A stretch of 6,373 nucleotides of DNA from Bacillota bacterium (GTDB lineage: Bacteria > Bacillota > Clostridia > Oscillospirales > Ruminococcaceae), in the NCBI GenBank assembly GCA_023395695.1, contig JAEWYJ010000112.1, positions 1-6,373 of the forward strand, read 5' to 3'. A model generated the notes under the pieces. It was given only the letters and a program-made list of their open reading frames with translations, did no database searches and was not told the origin of the DNA. Below are positions 1 to 5,520 of this stretch, piece by piece. A program made the position numbers and the translations under genes. How positions within the stretch are numbered: position 1 is the stretch's first letter; each line of letters opens with the position of its first letter.

Positions 1-923
1 GAGATAAGCGCCATATCCGACGCCCCCGCCGGCGTTGCAGCCAGCATACCCTCGCTGATTGTCAGCCCCGTGTGCCTGCTGAGCAGCCGGGCTATTGCAA
101 CACAAGCCGCCATATACGACCCAAGCATGATAACGGCCGGCAAAAGCAGCCCCTTCATCTGCGCAATGTCCTGCGGGGCGATGCCGGTACCGATATAAGC
201 CCCGGCAAGCACCTGGGCCAGACGCTTGATCCAGCCCGGCAGCACACAGGCGGGAACCATCTGCTTTACGGCAATAGCTGCAAGCAACGAAAACAGCAGC
301 GCGCCCGCGGGAATATTTGAAAGCTCGCCCGCCAGCCCGCCTGCCGCCGCCGCTGCCGCCGTCACTAAAAAGCCGTAATGAGAATACGGTGTTTTGGGTG
401 TGTTCTCTACCGGCTTGCAGCCCTTTTCACCATGCTTTACAAAAATTTTAATAACCGAGGGAAACAGTCCAACCCCTGCGCACAGGCGTATAAACTGCAT
501 CACCGCCACCTTGGCGCTGTCAGCACCCATCTCGGCGGCGATAATCGGCGTATTGGACATGCCGCCCGGAACGGCACAAAACATGGCCGTGATAAGGTCA
601 AGGTCAGACGTCAGGTGCATGACCGCACCCAGCGTCAGGTTCAGCGCCAGCATACAGGCGGTTAAAAGCGCCAGCGGCTTTAACAGCCTTTTAAACTGCC
701 GTATTTCTTCCCGGCTGACACCCACGCCGATAAACGCACCCGATACAATCTGCGCGGCCACCTTTGCTTCAAACGGCATAAAGGCTTTGCCGCATGTAAA
801 ATTAAACAGCACTATTCCGGCAATTGCGCCCACCATGGCGCCACCCGGGATATGTATTTTGAAAAATACCCAGCCCGTCAGGGCGGCCACAAGCAGGGTT
901 AATAAAAAATTCAGTGCACTCAT
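1..923 (-). CDS. AbrB-family integral membrane protein (partial, C-terminus outside window)
   Basis: Reading leftward from ATG 921-923, 307 codons are visible and the frame runs off the window edge, so the stop is missing. The protein is very hydrophobic and clearly duplicated. IPGGAMVGAIAG (about residues 25-36) matches IPAGALLFSLLA (204-215), AQIVSGAFIGVGVS (57-70) matches AQVLAGAYIGTGIA (236-249), and AVPGGMSN (117-124) matches ATPAGASD (296-303). This two-fold repeat, with a PGG-type motif late in each half, is typical of the AbrB/'putative ammonia monooxygenase' membrane family (PF05145), whose members are usually about 340-360 residues; roughly 40 residues should lie outside. The biochemical role is poorly known. 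It is often called a transporter or regulator, and the monooxygenase label is probably a misnomer. An Ala-rich stretch (about 189-194) begins the second repeat. The purine-rich AGAAAGG directly abuts the ATG, an unusually short spacing, so the exact start is less certain than the frame. It is divergent from the LysR gene. Confidence 0.9.
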   Translation of the reverse strand, partial: MSALNFLLTLLVAALTGWVFFKIHIPGGAMVGAIAGIVLFNFTCGKAFMPFEAKVAAQIVSGAFIGVGVSREEIRQFKRLLKPLALLTACMLALNLTLGAVMHLTSDLDLITAMFCAVPGGMSNTPIIAAEMGADSAKVAVMQFIRLCAGVGLFPSVIKIFVKHGEKGCKPVENTPKTPYSHYGFLVTAAAAAAGGLAGELSNIPAGALLFSLLAAIAVKQMVPACVLPGWIKRLAQVLAGAYIGTGIAPQDIAQMKGLLLPAVIMLGSYMAACVAIARLLSRHTGLTISEGMLAATPAGASDMALI

Positions 924-1072
924 CCTTTCTTTGTGATGCCGATGCGCCCAATGGGTTGACGATCCGGCGACAAATTGTTTCTGCGCCGCTTTGGGGGCCG
1001 CACGGCAAGCGTCCGCCGCCCACCGGGAGCCGCAGCGCAGCAAGCCGCTTAAACATCCTGCTTTCGCGGTGT

Positions 1073-1101
1073 ATTTTATACCCCCGCTGCTTTGCTGTCC
1101 G
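1073..1101 (-). promoter_or_regulatory. Candidate promoter for the AbrB-family gene
   Basis: On the minus strand, CGGACA (1096-1101) is followed after 17 bases by TAAAAT (1073-1078), within TATAAAAT. The -35 box matches the TTGACA consensus at 4 of 6 positions and the -10 box matches TATAAT at 5 of 6. Transcription would begin near 1066, giving a leader of about 140 bases before the ATG at 923. The -35 match is modest, so this is a candidate only. Confidence 0.4.
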
Positions 1102-1160
1102 GCGTGCACAAACAGTCCCGCCAATCCTGCGCCGGGTATCGCCCGCCGGCGTATCAAGCT

Positions 1161-1194
1161 TTGAATATTTGACTTTTTGAGGAAACTTGAATAT
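1161..1194 (+). repeat. Direct repeat TTGAATAT flanking the LysR promoter -35 region
   Basis: TTGAATAT occurs at 1161-1168 and again at 1187-1194, 26 bases apart (about two and a half helical turns). The first copy abuts the -35 box and the second overlaps the -10 box. The first copy also forms half of a small dyad, TCAA-GCT-TTGA (1154-1164). LysR-type proteins commonly bind two sites near divergent promoters, so these are candidate half-sites. That role is inferred. Confidence 0.35.
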
Positions 1195-1197
1195 AGT
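1169..1197 (+). promoter_or_regulatory. Probable sigma-70-type promoter of the LysR regulator gene
   Basis: TTGACT (1169-1174) and TATAGT (1192-1197) are separated by exactly 17 bases. Each box matches its consensus at 5 of 6 positions. The predicted start of transcription is near 1204, giving a leader of about 50 bases before the ATG at 1254. The spacing and the two boxes make this the best promoter in the window. Confidence 0.7.
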
Positions 1198-1216
1198 TAT
1201 AGTGTTCACATCATAA
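1197..1216. promoter_or_regulatory. Imperfect dyad at the LysR transcription start, candidate operator
   Basis: TTATAGTG (1197-1204) and CATCATAA (1209-1216) form an inverted repeat matching at 6 of 8 positions around a four-base centre. It contains a T-N11-A pair (1198 and 1210), the loose LysR-type box pattern. It covers the end of the -10 box and the predicted transcription start, a position suited to autorepression. The match is short and could be chance. Confidence 0.35.
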
Positions 1217-1240
1217 TGTCGGCTGCATCTGTGTAATATT

Positions 1241-1248
1241 GAGGGGAG
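1241..1248 (+). promoter_or_regulatory. Ribosome binding site deciding the LysR start
   Basis: GAGGGGAG lies 5 bases before ATG 1254-1256. An in-frame TTG at 1239 would overlap this sequence, so it is unlikely to be the start. The choice of ATG also gives the usual LysR N-terminus (MTLRELKVF). Confidence 0.8.
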
Positions 1249-1253
1249 CTATT

Positions 1254-2183
1254 ATGACATTACGAGAATTAAAGGTGTTTGTATCGGTTTACGAAAACCA
1301 ATCAATCTCAAAGGCTGCAGAGCGGCTGTATATGACCCAGCCGACGCTGACGCGCGTTATTCAGAATATTGAGAGCGAGGTAGGCTCGCAGCTTTTTAAG
1401 CGCACCAGAAACGGTATAAAGCCCACCGTCGCCGGCGAAATATATATGGAAAGTGCCAAAAAGCTGATTGACATGTATCATCAGCTTGAAATATCACTCT
1501 CGGCTGTCAACACCGAAAACCGCGGCAAGCTGATTATCGGCAGCAACTTTTTTTTGGGTGCCTGCGTTCTGCCCAGTATTGTGTCGGAATTTGAAAAGCG
1601 TTTTCCCAACATTGAACTGACGCTTATCGAGGGAACCTCGACTGAAATTGAAAACGAAATCTCCAAGGGTATTATCGATATCGGGGTGGTGCATCTTCCG
1701 GTGCAATCGCCCTCCATACAGGCGGTGCCTATCGGGCAGGAGCGTTTTTTCATCGCGCTGCCGCCCGACGACGCGCTTTCAACAATGGCTTATTACAAGG
1801 AAGGCAGCAAGCTGCCCTATCTCGATATCCAACTGATCAGGGAGCGTCATTTTATCCTCAACCATCCCACACAGCACGCGCGCAAGGAAACCGACCGTAT
1901 CTGCAAGCTGGCGGGCTTTTCGCCCAAAATAAAATTCCAGACGCGCAATATCCAGACCATTGCAAAAATGGTGGGGCGAAAGGTCGGCGTCTCGCTGATT
2001 CCATCCTCTTATATCACCCTTTTCAGCGATGTGGACAAGCCCGACTATTTTAACATTGAAGAAATCTACCAGCCCGAATGGCGCGTGGCGGTTATCTATG
2101 AAAAAACACTGCCGTTGGTACCCGCCGCCAAAGCATTTATTGAAATTTGCACCGACATTTTGCCGTACATCTATAATTTTTAA
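1254..2183 (+). CDS. LysR-type transcriptional regulator
   Basis: A 309-residue protein, the usual length for the family. The N-terminal winged helix-turn-helix covers about residues 1-60: LRELKVFVSVYENQSISKAAERL leads into the recognition helix region MTQPTLTRVIQNIE, then LFKRTRNGIKPTVAG. A linker helix follows (about 62-90). The effector-binding domain runs from GKLIIGSNFFLGACVLPSIV (about 91-110) to the C-terminus, with FEKRFPNIELTLIEG (113-127) and IIDIGVVHLP (140-149) as typical first-subdomain segments and KVGVSLIPSSY (243-253) in the later part. Such proteins usually bind a small metabolite and activate a nearby, often divergent, promoter while repressing their own. Here the divergent gene is the AbrB-family protein, and the gene converges on the citF-tctCBA operon, so a carboxylate effector such as citrate is plausible but unproven. 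The specific orthologue cannot be named. Both Shine-Dalgarno sequence and promoter are clear. Confidence 0.95.
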   Translation: MTLRELKVFVSVYENQSISKAAERLYMTQPTLTRVIQNIESEVGSQLFKRTRNGIKPTVAGEIYMESAKKLIDMYHQLEISLSAVNTENRGKLIIGSNFFLGACVLPSIVSEFEKRFPNIELTLIEGTSTEIENEISKGIIDIGVVHLPVQSPSIQAVPIGQERFFIALPPDDALSTMAYYKEGSKLPYLDIQLIRERHFILNHPTQHARKETDRICKLAGFSPKIKFQTRNIQTIAKMVGRKVGVSLIPSSYITLFSDVDKPDYFNIEEIYQPEWRVAVIYEKTLPLVPAAKAFIEICTDILPYIYNF

Positions 2184-2187
2184 CTAA

Positions 2188-2219
2188 CGCCCAATAAAAT
2201 AACGCTATTTTATCGGGCG
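2188..2219. repeat. Inverted repeat just after the LysR gene
   Basis: Arms 2188-2201 and 2206-2219 (GCCCAATAAAATA against TATTTTATCGGGC, extended by one C-G pair) form a 14-pair stem with one A-C mismatch and a 4-base loop ACGC, starting 4 bases after the stop codon. There is no T-run after it on the plus strand, so it is not a classic terminator. It may stabilise the 3' end of the LysR mRNA or assist the terminator downstream. Confidence 0.6.
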
Positions 2220-2271
2220 CTGCCATGCGCCGCAATTTTTCGCCTTAACCAGCCCACGCGTTTATCATGAT

Positions 2272-2312
2272 AAAAGAAGCCGCCGATAGTTTTGAATCGG
2301 TCGGCTTCTTTT
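2272..2312. terminator. Bidirectional rho-independent terminator between LysR gene and tctA
   Basis: AAAAGAAGCCGCCGAT (2272-2287) pairs with ATCGGTCGGCTTCTTTT (2296-2312) as a 16-pair stem with one bulged base and an 8-base loop. On the plus strand the stem ends in CTTCTTTT followed by AATTTT; on the minus strand it also ends in CTTCTTTT. It therefore can end both converging transcripts, and lies about 25 bases past the tctA stop. Confidence 0.88.
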
Positions 2313-2336
2313 AATTTTGCCTAGCTGCAAAGAAAA

Positions 2337-3845
2337 TTATGCTTTTGCCTTTTTGTCCTTGGAAATGAACGGCTTGACCAGCGGATAAACCAGCATAATC
2401 AGGCAGGAGATCATAATGATAGCGGTAATAGGCTTGGTAAAGATATTAAACATGCTGCCGTTAGTCAGCGTATAAGCGCGGCGGAAATTCGACTCGCACA
2501 TCTGGCCGAGCACCAGGCCCAGCACCAGCGCAGCGGAGTTATAGCCAAGCTTGACAAACATATAGCCGATAATACCCGCGCCGGCCATCAGCATGACGTC
2601 GCCGGTATTATTATTAAGCGCATAAGCGCCGATAGTAGCCAGCATGACGATAACGGGGCCCAGAATGCTGTACGGCACGGCCAGAATCTTGGCGAACACC
2701 TTGGCAATCATCATCGCAACAATAACCATGACAATGTTGGTGACAATCATTGAGCCAAATACGGAAGCCAAAAAGTCAGGCTGCGTCTTAACAAGCAGCG
2801 GGCCGACCTGAACGCCCTTGATAACCAGCGCAGTCATCATGATAGCGGCTGCGTTGCCGCCGGGAATACCCAGCGCCAGCAGCGGTACCATTGAGCCGCC
2901 GGTCGCTGCATTATTGGCAGCCTCTGAAGCGACAATACCGTCGGGCAGACCGGTGCCCAGCTGATCCGACTTTTTAGAAACCTTCTTCTCAATCGCATAG
3001 GAGAGAAACGACGCAATCGTTGCGCCCGCGCCCGGCAAAATACCGACAATCGTGCCAATAACAGATGCGCGGGTCATCGTTGCCTTGGTCTCCCAAAGCT
3101 CCTTTAAGGAAGGCAGCACCGTTTTTGTCTTTCCGGCCCCGGGGGCGGTTGCGTCCTTAGCATCAATTTTACTCGGCTTGCCGGTCTGCTTTAAAACCTC
3201 AGTGACGGCAAACAGGCCGATCATAACCGGAATCATCTCAATGCCGGAAAGCAGCGTGGAATTGCCCCAGGTAAAGCGGGCAATGCCCAGCATAGGGTCA
3301 AGGCCCACGGTGGCCAGCGCAAGGCCCAGCAGACCGGAAATAAGCGTTTTGATAATATTGCCGCTGTCTAAGCAGGACAGCACCGACAGACCCAGGAACG
3401 AAACCGCGAACAGCTCGGACGGGCCAAACTTGAGCGCGACGGCCGCAAGCTGCGGAGAGACAAGCGCCATAGCAAACGCAGCGACCATGCCGCCAATAGC
3501 GGAAGCAACAAGCGAGTAGCCGAGCGCTTTGCCCGCCTCGCCTTTTTGCGCCATCGGGTAGCCGTCAAAGGTGGTCGGCGCGGAGGACGGCGTTCCGGGA
3601 ATCTTAAACAGAATGGCGGTGATACCGCCGCCCGTAATAGAGGCACAGTAAACCGAAACCAAGAAAGCGATGGCAATAACCGGGTCCATGCCATACGCAA
3701 AGGGCAGCGCCAGCGCAACCGCCATGGAGGCCGAAACGCCGGGCAGCGCACCAAAAATAACACCGACAAAGGTTCCCGCAAATAAAAGGAGGAAGGTAGA
3801 CGGTGTCAGGACAATTTTAAAGCCACTAATCAACAATTCAAACAT
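2337..3845 (-). CDS. tctA: Tripartite tricarboxylate transporter large permease subunit TctA
   Basis: A 502-residue polytopic membrane protein, the usual TctA length (about 500, around 10-12 membrane segments). Family signatures are present in order: FGALPGVSASMAVALALPF (about 31-49), GGGITAILFKIPGTPSSAP (72-90) then FDGYPMAQKGEAGKALG (93-109), a second-half copy VGILPGAGATIASFLSY (267-283), and MVPLLALGIPGGNAAAIMMTAL (319-340) followed by VIKGVQVGPLL (341-351). The two halves repeat the PG-containing hairpin pattern (ALPG/ILPG and KIPGTP/GIPGGN). TctA forms the ion-gradient-driven translocation channel and receives substrate from TctC with TctB as partner. A hydrophilic loop at about 221-256 links the halves. 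The start ATG (3843-3845) has AAGGAG (3857-3862) 11 bases upstream, rather far. It is the last gene of the operon, 19 bases after tctB, and ends at a terminator. The second-half motif reads GIPGGN rather than the GIPGS I recall as more usual. Confidence 0.96.
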   Translation of the reverse strand: MFELLISGFKIVLTPSTFLLLFAGTFVGVIFGALPGVSASMAVALALPFAYGMDPVIAIAFLVSVYCASITGGGITAILFKIPGTPSSAPTTFDGYPMAQKGEAGKALGYSLVASAIGGMVAAFAMALVSPQLAAVALKFGPSELFAVSFLGLSVLSCLDSGNIIKTLISGLLGLALATVGLDPMLGIARFTWGNSTLLSGIEMIPVMIGLFAVTEVLKQTGKPSKIDAKDATAPGAGKTKTVLPSLKELWETKATMTRASVIGTIVGILPGAGATIASFLSYAIEKKVSKKSDQLGTGLPDGIVASEAANNAATGGSMVPLLALGIPGGNAAAIMMTALVIKGVQVGPLLVKTQPDFLASVFGSMIVTNIVMVIVAMMIAKVFAKILAVPYSILGPVIVMLATIGAYALNNNTGDVMLMAGAGIIGYMFVKLGYNSAALVLGLVLGQMCESNFRRAYTLTNGSMFNIFTKPITAIIMISCLIMLVYPLVKPFISKDKKAKA

Positions 3846-3864
3846 ACTTACTTTCTCTCCTTTC

Positions 3865-4365
3865 TCAGAACATCAGGAAGCCTTCGCACATCAGCGCGAA
3901 CTCGCGGAAGAAGCCGTTGCCTCTGGGCAGCATGATGCTCAACGGGCCTTGGAACAGCGCATAGAGCACGATGGTGACGATCAGCGAAATAGCAACCAGC
4001 CGCAGCCATTTTCTCTCGCCAAGCAGCATGCCGTATGCACCCAAAAACAAAAAGCATGCCGGGATAAAGCCGATGTAGGGCATGATCAGTGCCATGAAGA
4101 ACACAATCAGCATGCCGATGAAAAGCTTGCTCTTGAAAAAGGCGCCAAGCTTAATTTCGCCCAGCACCTGTGCGGTACTGACCTTGTTGGCCTTAACATA
4201 ATTGACCATATTGGCAACCAGCAGTGCAATCATGGCCACGAGAATAATGCGCGGCCAGAACGCTGCGCCCAGCTCAGTGGGCGTGGGGGCGGGCGACTCG
4301 CCGCCTACCAGAAAAAAACAGTACACCGAAAAAATAGTAAGAAAAACAGAAAATAACAGATCCAA
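3865..4365 (-). CDS. tctB: Tripartite tricarboxylate transporter small permease subunit TctB
   Basis: A 166-residue membrane protein, normal for TctB (about 140-170). Hydrophobic segments lie at about residues 3-20, 37-56, 79-97, 99-116 and 121-137; families usually show four, so the third and fourth may form one hairpin. The motif LGERKWLRLVAISLIVTIV (115-133), followed by LYALFQGPLSIMLPRG, is typical of the C-terminal part of TctB, as is the N-terminal GAAFWPRI (33-40) before the second segment. It sits in the membrane with TctA; its exact job in transport is poorly understood. The start is TTG (4363-4365), chosen because GGAGGGAGG (4373-4381 on the minus strand) lies 7 bases upstream and the protein begins directly with its first membrane segment. 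The stop TGA is 19 bases before the tctA ATG, suggesting coupled translation. Confidence 0.93.
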   Translation of the reverse strand: MDLLFSVFLTIFSVYCFFLVGGESPAPTPTELGAAFWPRIILVAMIALLVANMVNYVKANKVSTAQVLGEIKLGAFFKSKLFIGMLIVFFMALIMPYIGFIPACFLFLGAYGMLLGERKWLRLVAISLIVTIVLYALFQGPLSIMLPRGNGFFREFALMCEGFLMF

Positions 4366-4372
4366 GCTATTG

Positions 4373-4381
4373 CCTCCCTCC
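4373..4381 (-). promoter_or_regulatory. Strong ribosome binding site deciding the TTG start of tctB
   Basis: GGAGGGAGG on the minus strand lies 7 bases before TTG 4363-4365. No ATG lies close to this site in the tctB frame, so the TTG is the best start. A very strong site may offset the weak start codon. Confidence 0.8.
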
Positions 4382-4397
4382 GGATCGGGTTAATAGC

Positions 4398-4422
4398 GCC
4401 GCCGCCGGCTTTCGGCGGCGGC
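4398..4422 (-). repeat. Intercistronic GC-rich hairpin between tctC and tctB
   Basis: Ten consecutive perfect pairs, all G-C, form the stem (4398-4407 with 4413-4422), with a 5-base loop. It begins about 20 bases after the tctC stop and has no T-run on the minus strand, so it is not a standard terminator. Comparable hairpins after binding-protein genes in other transport operons protect the upstream mRNA from 3' decay and give more binding protein than permease. That role is inferred here. Confidence 0.8.
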
Positions 4423-4442
4423 ACCCAACGATTCGTTTCTAA

Positions 4443-5435
4443 TTACTTTTTGCCAAACATCTCAACGAACTGCTGATAATCGGCATCCCAAGAAGCCTTG
4501 TAGTCCGTTCTGTTTTTCCAGCCTACGCGCTGGTCCAGGCCCTCGTTCTTGGCCCAGTTCTGGAAGAGATCGCTCGCAACGGCCTTCTCAGCGGCTGCTT
4601 CAAAAGCTTCAATCGCAGCCTCGGGGGTACCGGCCATGTAGAAAATGCCACGGGCAGGGCCAAAGTAGGACTCAACGCCAATCTCGCCGGCAGCTTCAAC
4701 GTTCTCGTAGCCGGGCATGGTCATCTTCTTCTCGGTGAAGGACATGATAACCTTCATATCGCCAGACTGAACCATTGCGGCAACCTCGGCAGGGCCGACA
4801 ACGCCCAAAGCCACGTGACCGCCGATGATGTCGGCATTGAGCTGCGCACCTTCTGTGTAGGCAACCGGCTCAATCTTATCGCCGAAGGCCGCCTTAAGGC
4901 AGGCTGCATCCAGACCGGTAATGGTCATAACACCGGCCTTGGCAGCGCCGGGGTTCTTCTCCACATATTCCATAAGCTCTTTGTAGTTGTTGTAAGGGGC
5001 GTTTTTGCCGGCAACAAGCACGTTGCAGTCATGGACAAGCTGAACAAGGGGATTGATGGTGCCGTAGACGTCAAAATCGGTCGCACCGGCTACCTGTGCC
5101 AGCAGCGGAGAGGGCGTGCAGAGCAGGAAGGTGTAGCCGTCGGCGGGCTGCTTGCTCGCAAACTCAACACCGGATACGCCGCCGGCGCCCGCCTTGTTAT
5201 TGACGACAACGGGCACGCCAAGCTCTTTTTCAAGGGCGGTGGCAAAAGTTCTGACAGTGGTATCGGCGCCGCCGCCGGTGCCCCAGGGGCAGATAATTTC
5301 AACCTTGCGCTCAAACTTCCAGGCAGCGGCGGCAGTCGAGCCGTCCGCGGGCGCGCTGGAAGCGGACTTTCCGCAGCCGGCAAACGCCATAACAAGCATA
5401 GCCAGGGTAACAACCAGAGTAATAACCTTTTTCAT
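4443..5435 (-). CDS. tctC: Tripartite tricarboxylate transporter substrate-binding lipoprotein TctC
   Basis: A 330-residue extracytoplasmic solute-binding protein of the Bug/TctC family, normal length. The N-terminus is a lipoprotein signal peptide: MKK, a hydrophobic core (about 4-18), then AFAGC with the lipid-modified Cys at about residue 21, followed by a Ser/Ala-rich linker (22-38). The mature domain has the family's first ligand-binding region CPWGTGGGADTTVR (49-62), the counterpart of the usual PfxxGGxxD, then LGVPVVVNNKAGAGGVSG (72-89) and ADGYTFLL (98-105), all classic. ITGLDAACLKAAFG (172-185) and AYTEGAQLNADIIGGHV (192-208) form the second ligand-binding loop region. It captures a carboxylic acid outside the cell and delivers it to TctAB. 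The start ATG has AAAAGGAG (5444-5451) 8 bases upstream. It follows citF by 72 bases, implying citrate or a related acid as ligand. A lipid anchor fits a Gram-positive host. Confidence 0.93.
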   Translation of the reverse strand: MKKVITLVVTLAMLVMAFAGCGKSASSAPADGSTAAAAWKFERKVEIICPWGTGGGADTTVRTFATALEKELGVPVVVNNKAGAGGVSGVEFASKQPADGYTFLLCTPSPLLAQVAGATDFDVYGTINPLVQLVHDCNVLVAGKNAPYNNYKELMEYVEKNPGAAKAGVMTITGLDAACLKAAFGDKIEPVAYTEGAQLNADIIGGHVALGVVGPAEVAAMVQSGDMKVIMSFTEKKMTMPGYENVEAAGEIGVESYFGPARGIFYMAGTPEAAIEAFEAAAEKAVASDLFQNWAKNEGLDQRVGWKNRTDYKASWDADYQQFVEMFGKK

Positions 5436-5459
5436 GATTTTTTCTCCTTTTCCTATCTA

Positions 5460-5488
5460 TTTTTGGCGAATATAAGCTTCGCTAAAAA
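5460..5488 (-). repeat. Hairpin in the citF-tctC gap
   Basis: TTTTTAGCGAA and TTCGCCAAAAA (minus strand; 5478-5488 and 5460-5470) pair over 11 positions with one A-C mismatch and a 7-base loop. It lies just ahead of the tctC ribosome binding site. With its AT-rich base it is weaker than the tctC-tctB hairpin, and it may modulate read-through or processing between the two genes. Confidence 0.45.
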
Positions 5489-5503
5489 ACACTTTCTGCA
5501 TCT

Positions 5504-5520
5504 GCCTCTATTCCAGAGGC
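5504..5520 (-). repeat. Small hairpin spanning the citF stop codon
   Basis: GCCTCT and AGAGGC (5504-5509 and 5515-5520) form a perfect 6-pair stem with a 5-base loop. The TAG stop of citF (5508-5510) lies at the loop boundary. It is followed on the minus strand by a run of T about 14 bases on, too far for a normal terminator. Confidence 0.4.

Larger units (their letters stand above)
924..1253. other. Divergent intergenic region between AbrB-family gene and LysR regulator gene
   Basis: This stretch has two parts. About 924-1150 is GC-rich and would be the 5' leader of the minus-strand AbrB-family gene. It carries a candidate minus-strand promoter and no convincing gene; the open frames here look like chance products of GC-rich DNA. 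About 1151-1253 is AT-rich and holds the plus-strand promoter, direct repeats, a dyad and the Shine-Dalgarno sequence of the LysR gene. I see no structured RNA or riboswitch that I can recognise in the leader. Confidence 0.7.

Noticed and set aside
340..363. GCC/GCT-rich triplet run that could be a simple repeat
   Set aside because: It is explained as an Ala-rich stretch in the AbrB-family protein, in frame with the rest of the gene.
394..936. A 180-codon plus-strand open frame opposite the AbrB-family gene
   Set aside because: The minus strand carries the duplicated, family-matching membrane protein across the whole stretch; the plus-strand product resembles nothing and is a shadow.
802..1209. 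A minus-strand open frame upstream of and overlapping the AbrB-family gene as an independent gene
   Set aside because: Its product is Arg/Gly/Pro-rich without a recognisable domain, and it reads the beginning of the membrane protein in the wrong frame. I keep only the possibility of a leader peptide, as a low-interest finding.
2261..2274. Perfect 14-base palindrome TTTATCATGATAAA
   Set aside because: It is not near a promoter, overlaps the terminator arm, and a palindrome of this size is not surprising by chance in a window of this length.
5465..5500. Possible internal promoter for tctC (TATATT on the minus strand)
   Set aside because: No acceptable -35 box lies at 16-18 bases upstream, and the bases are better explained by the hairpin.
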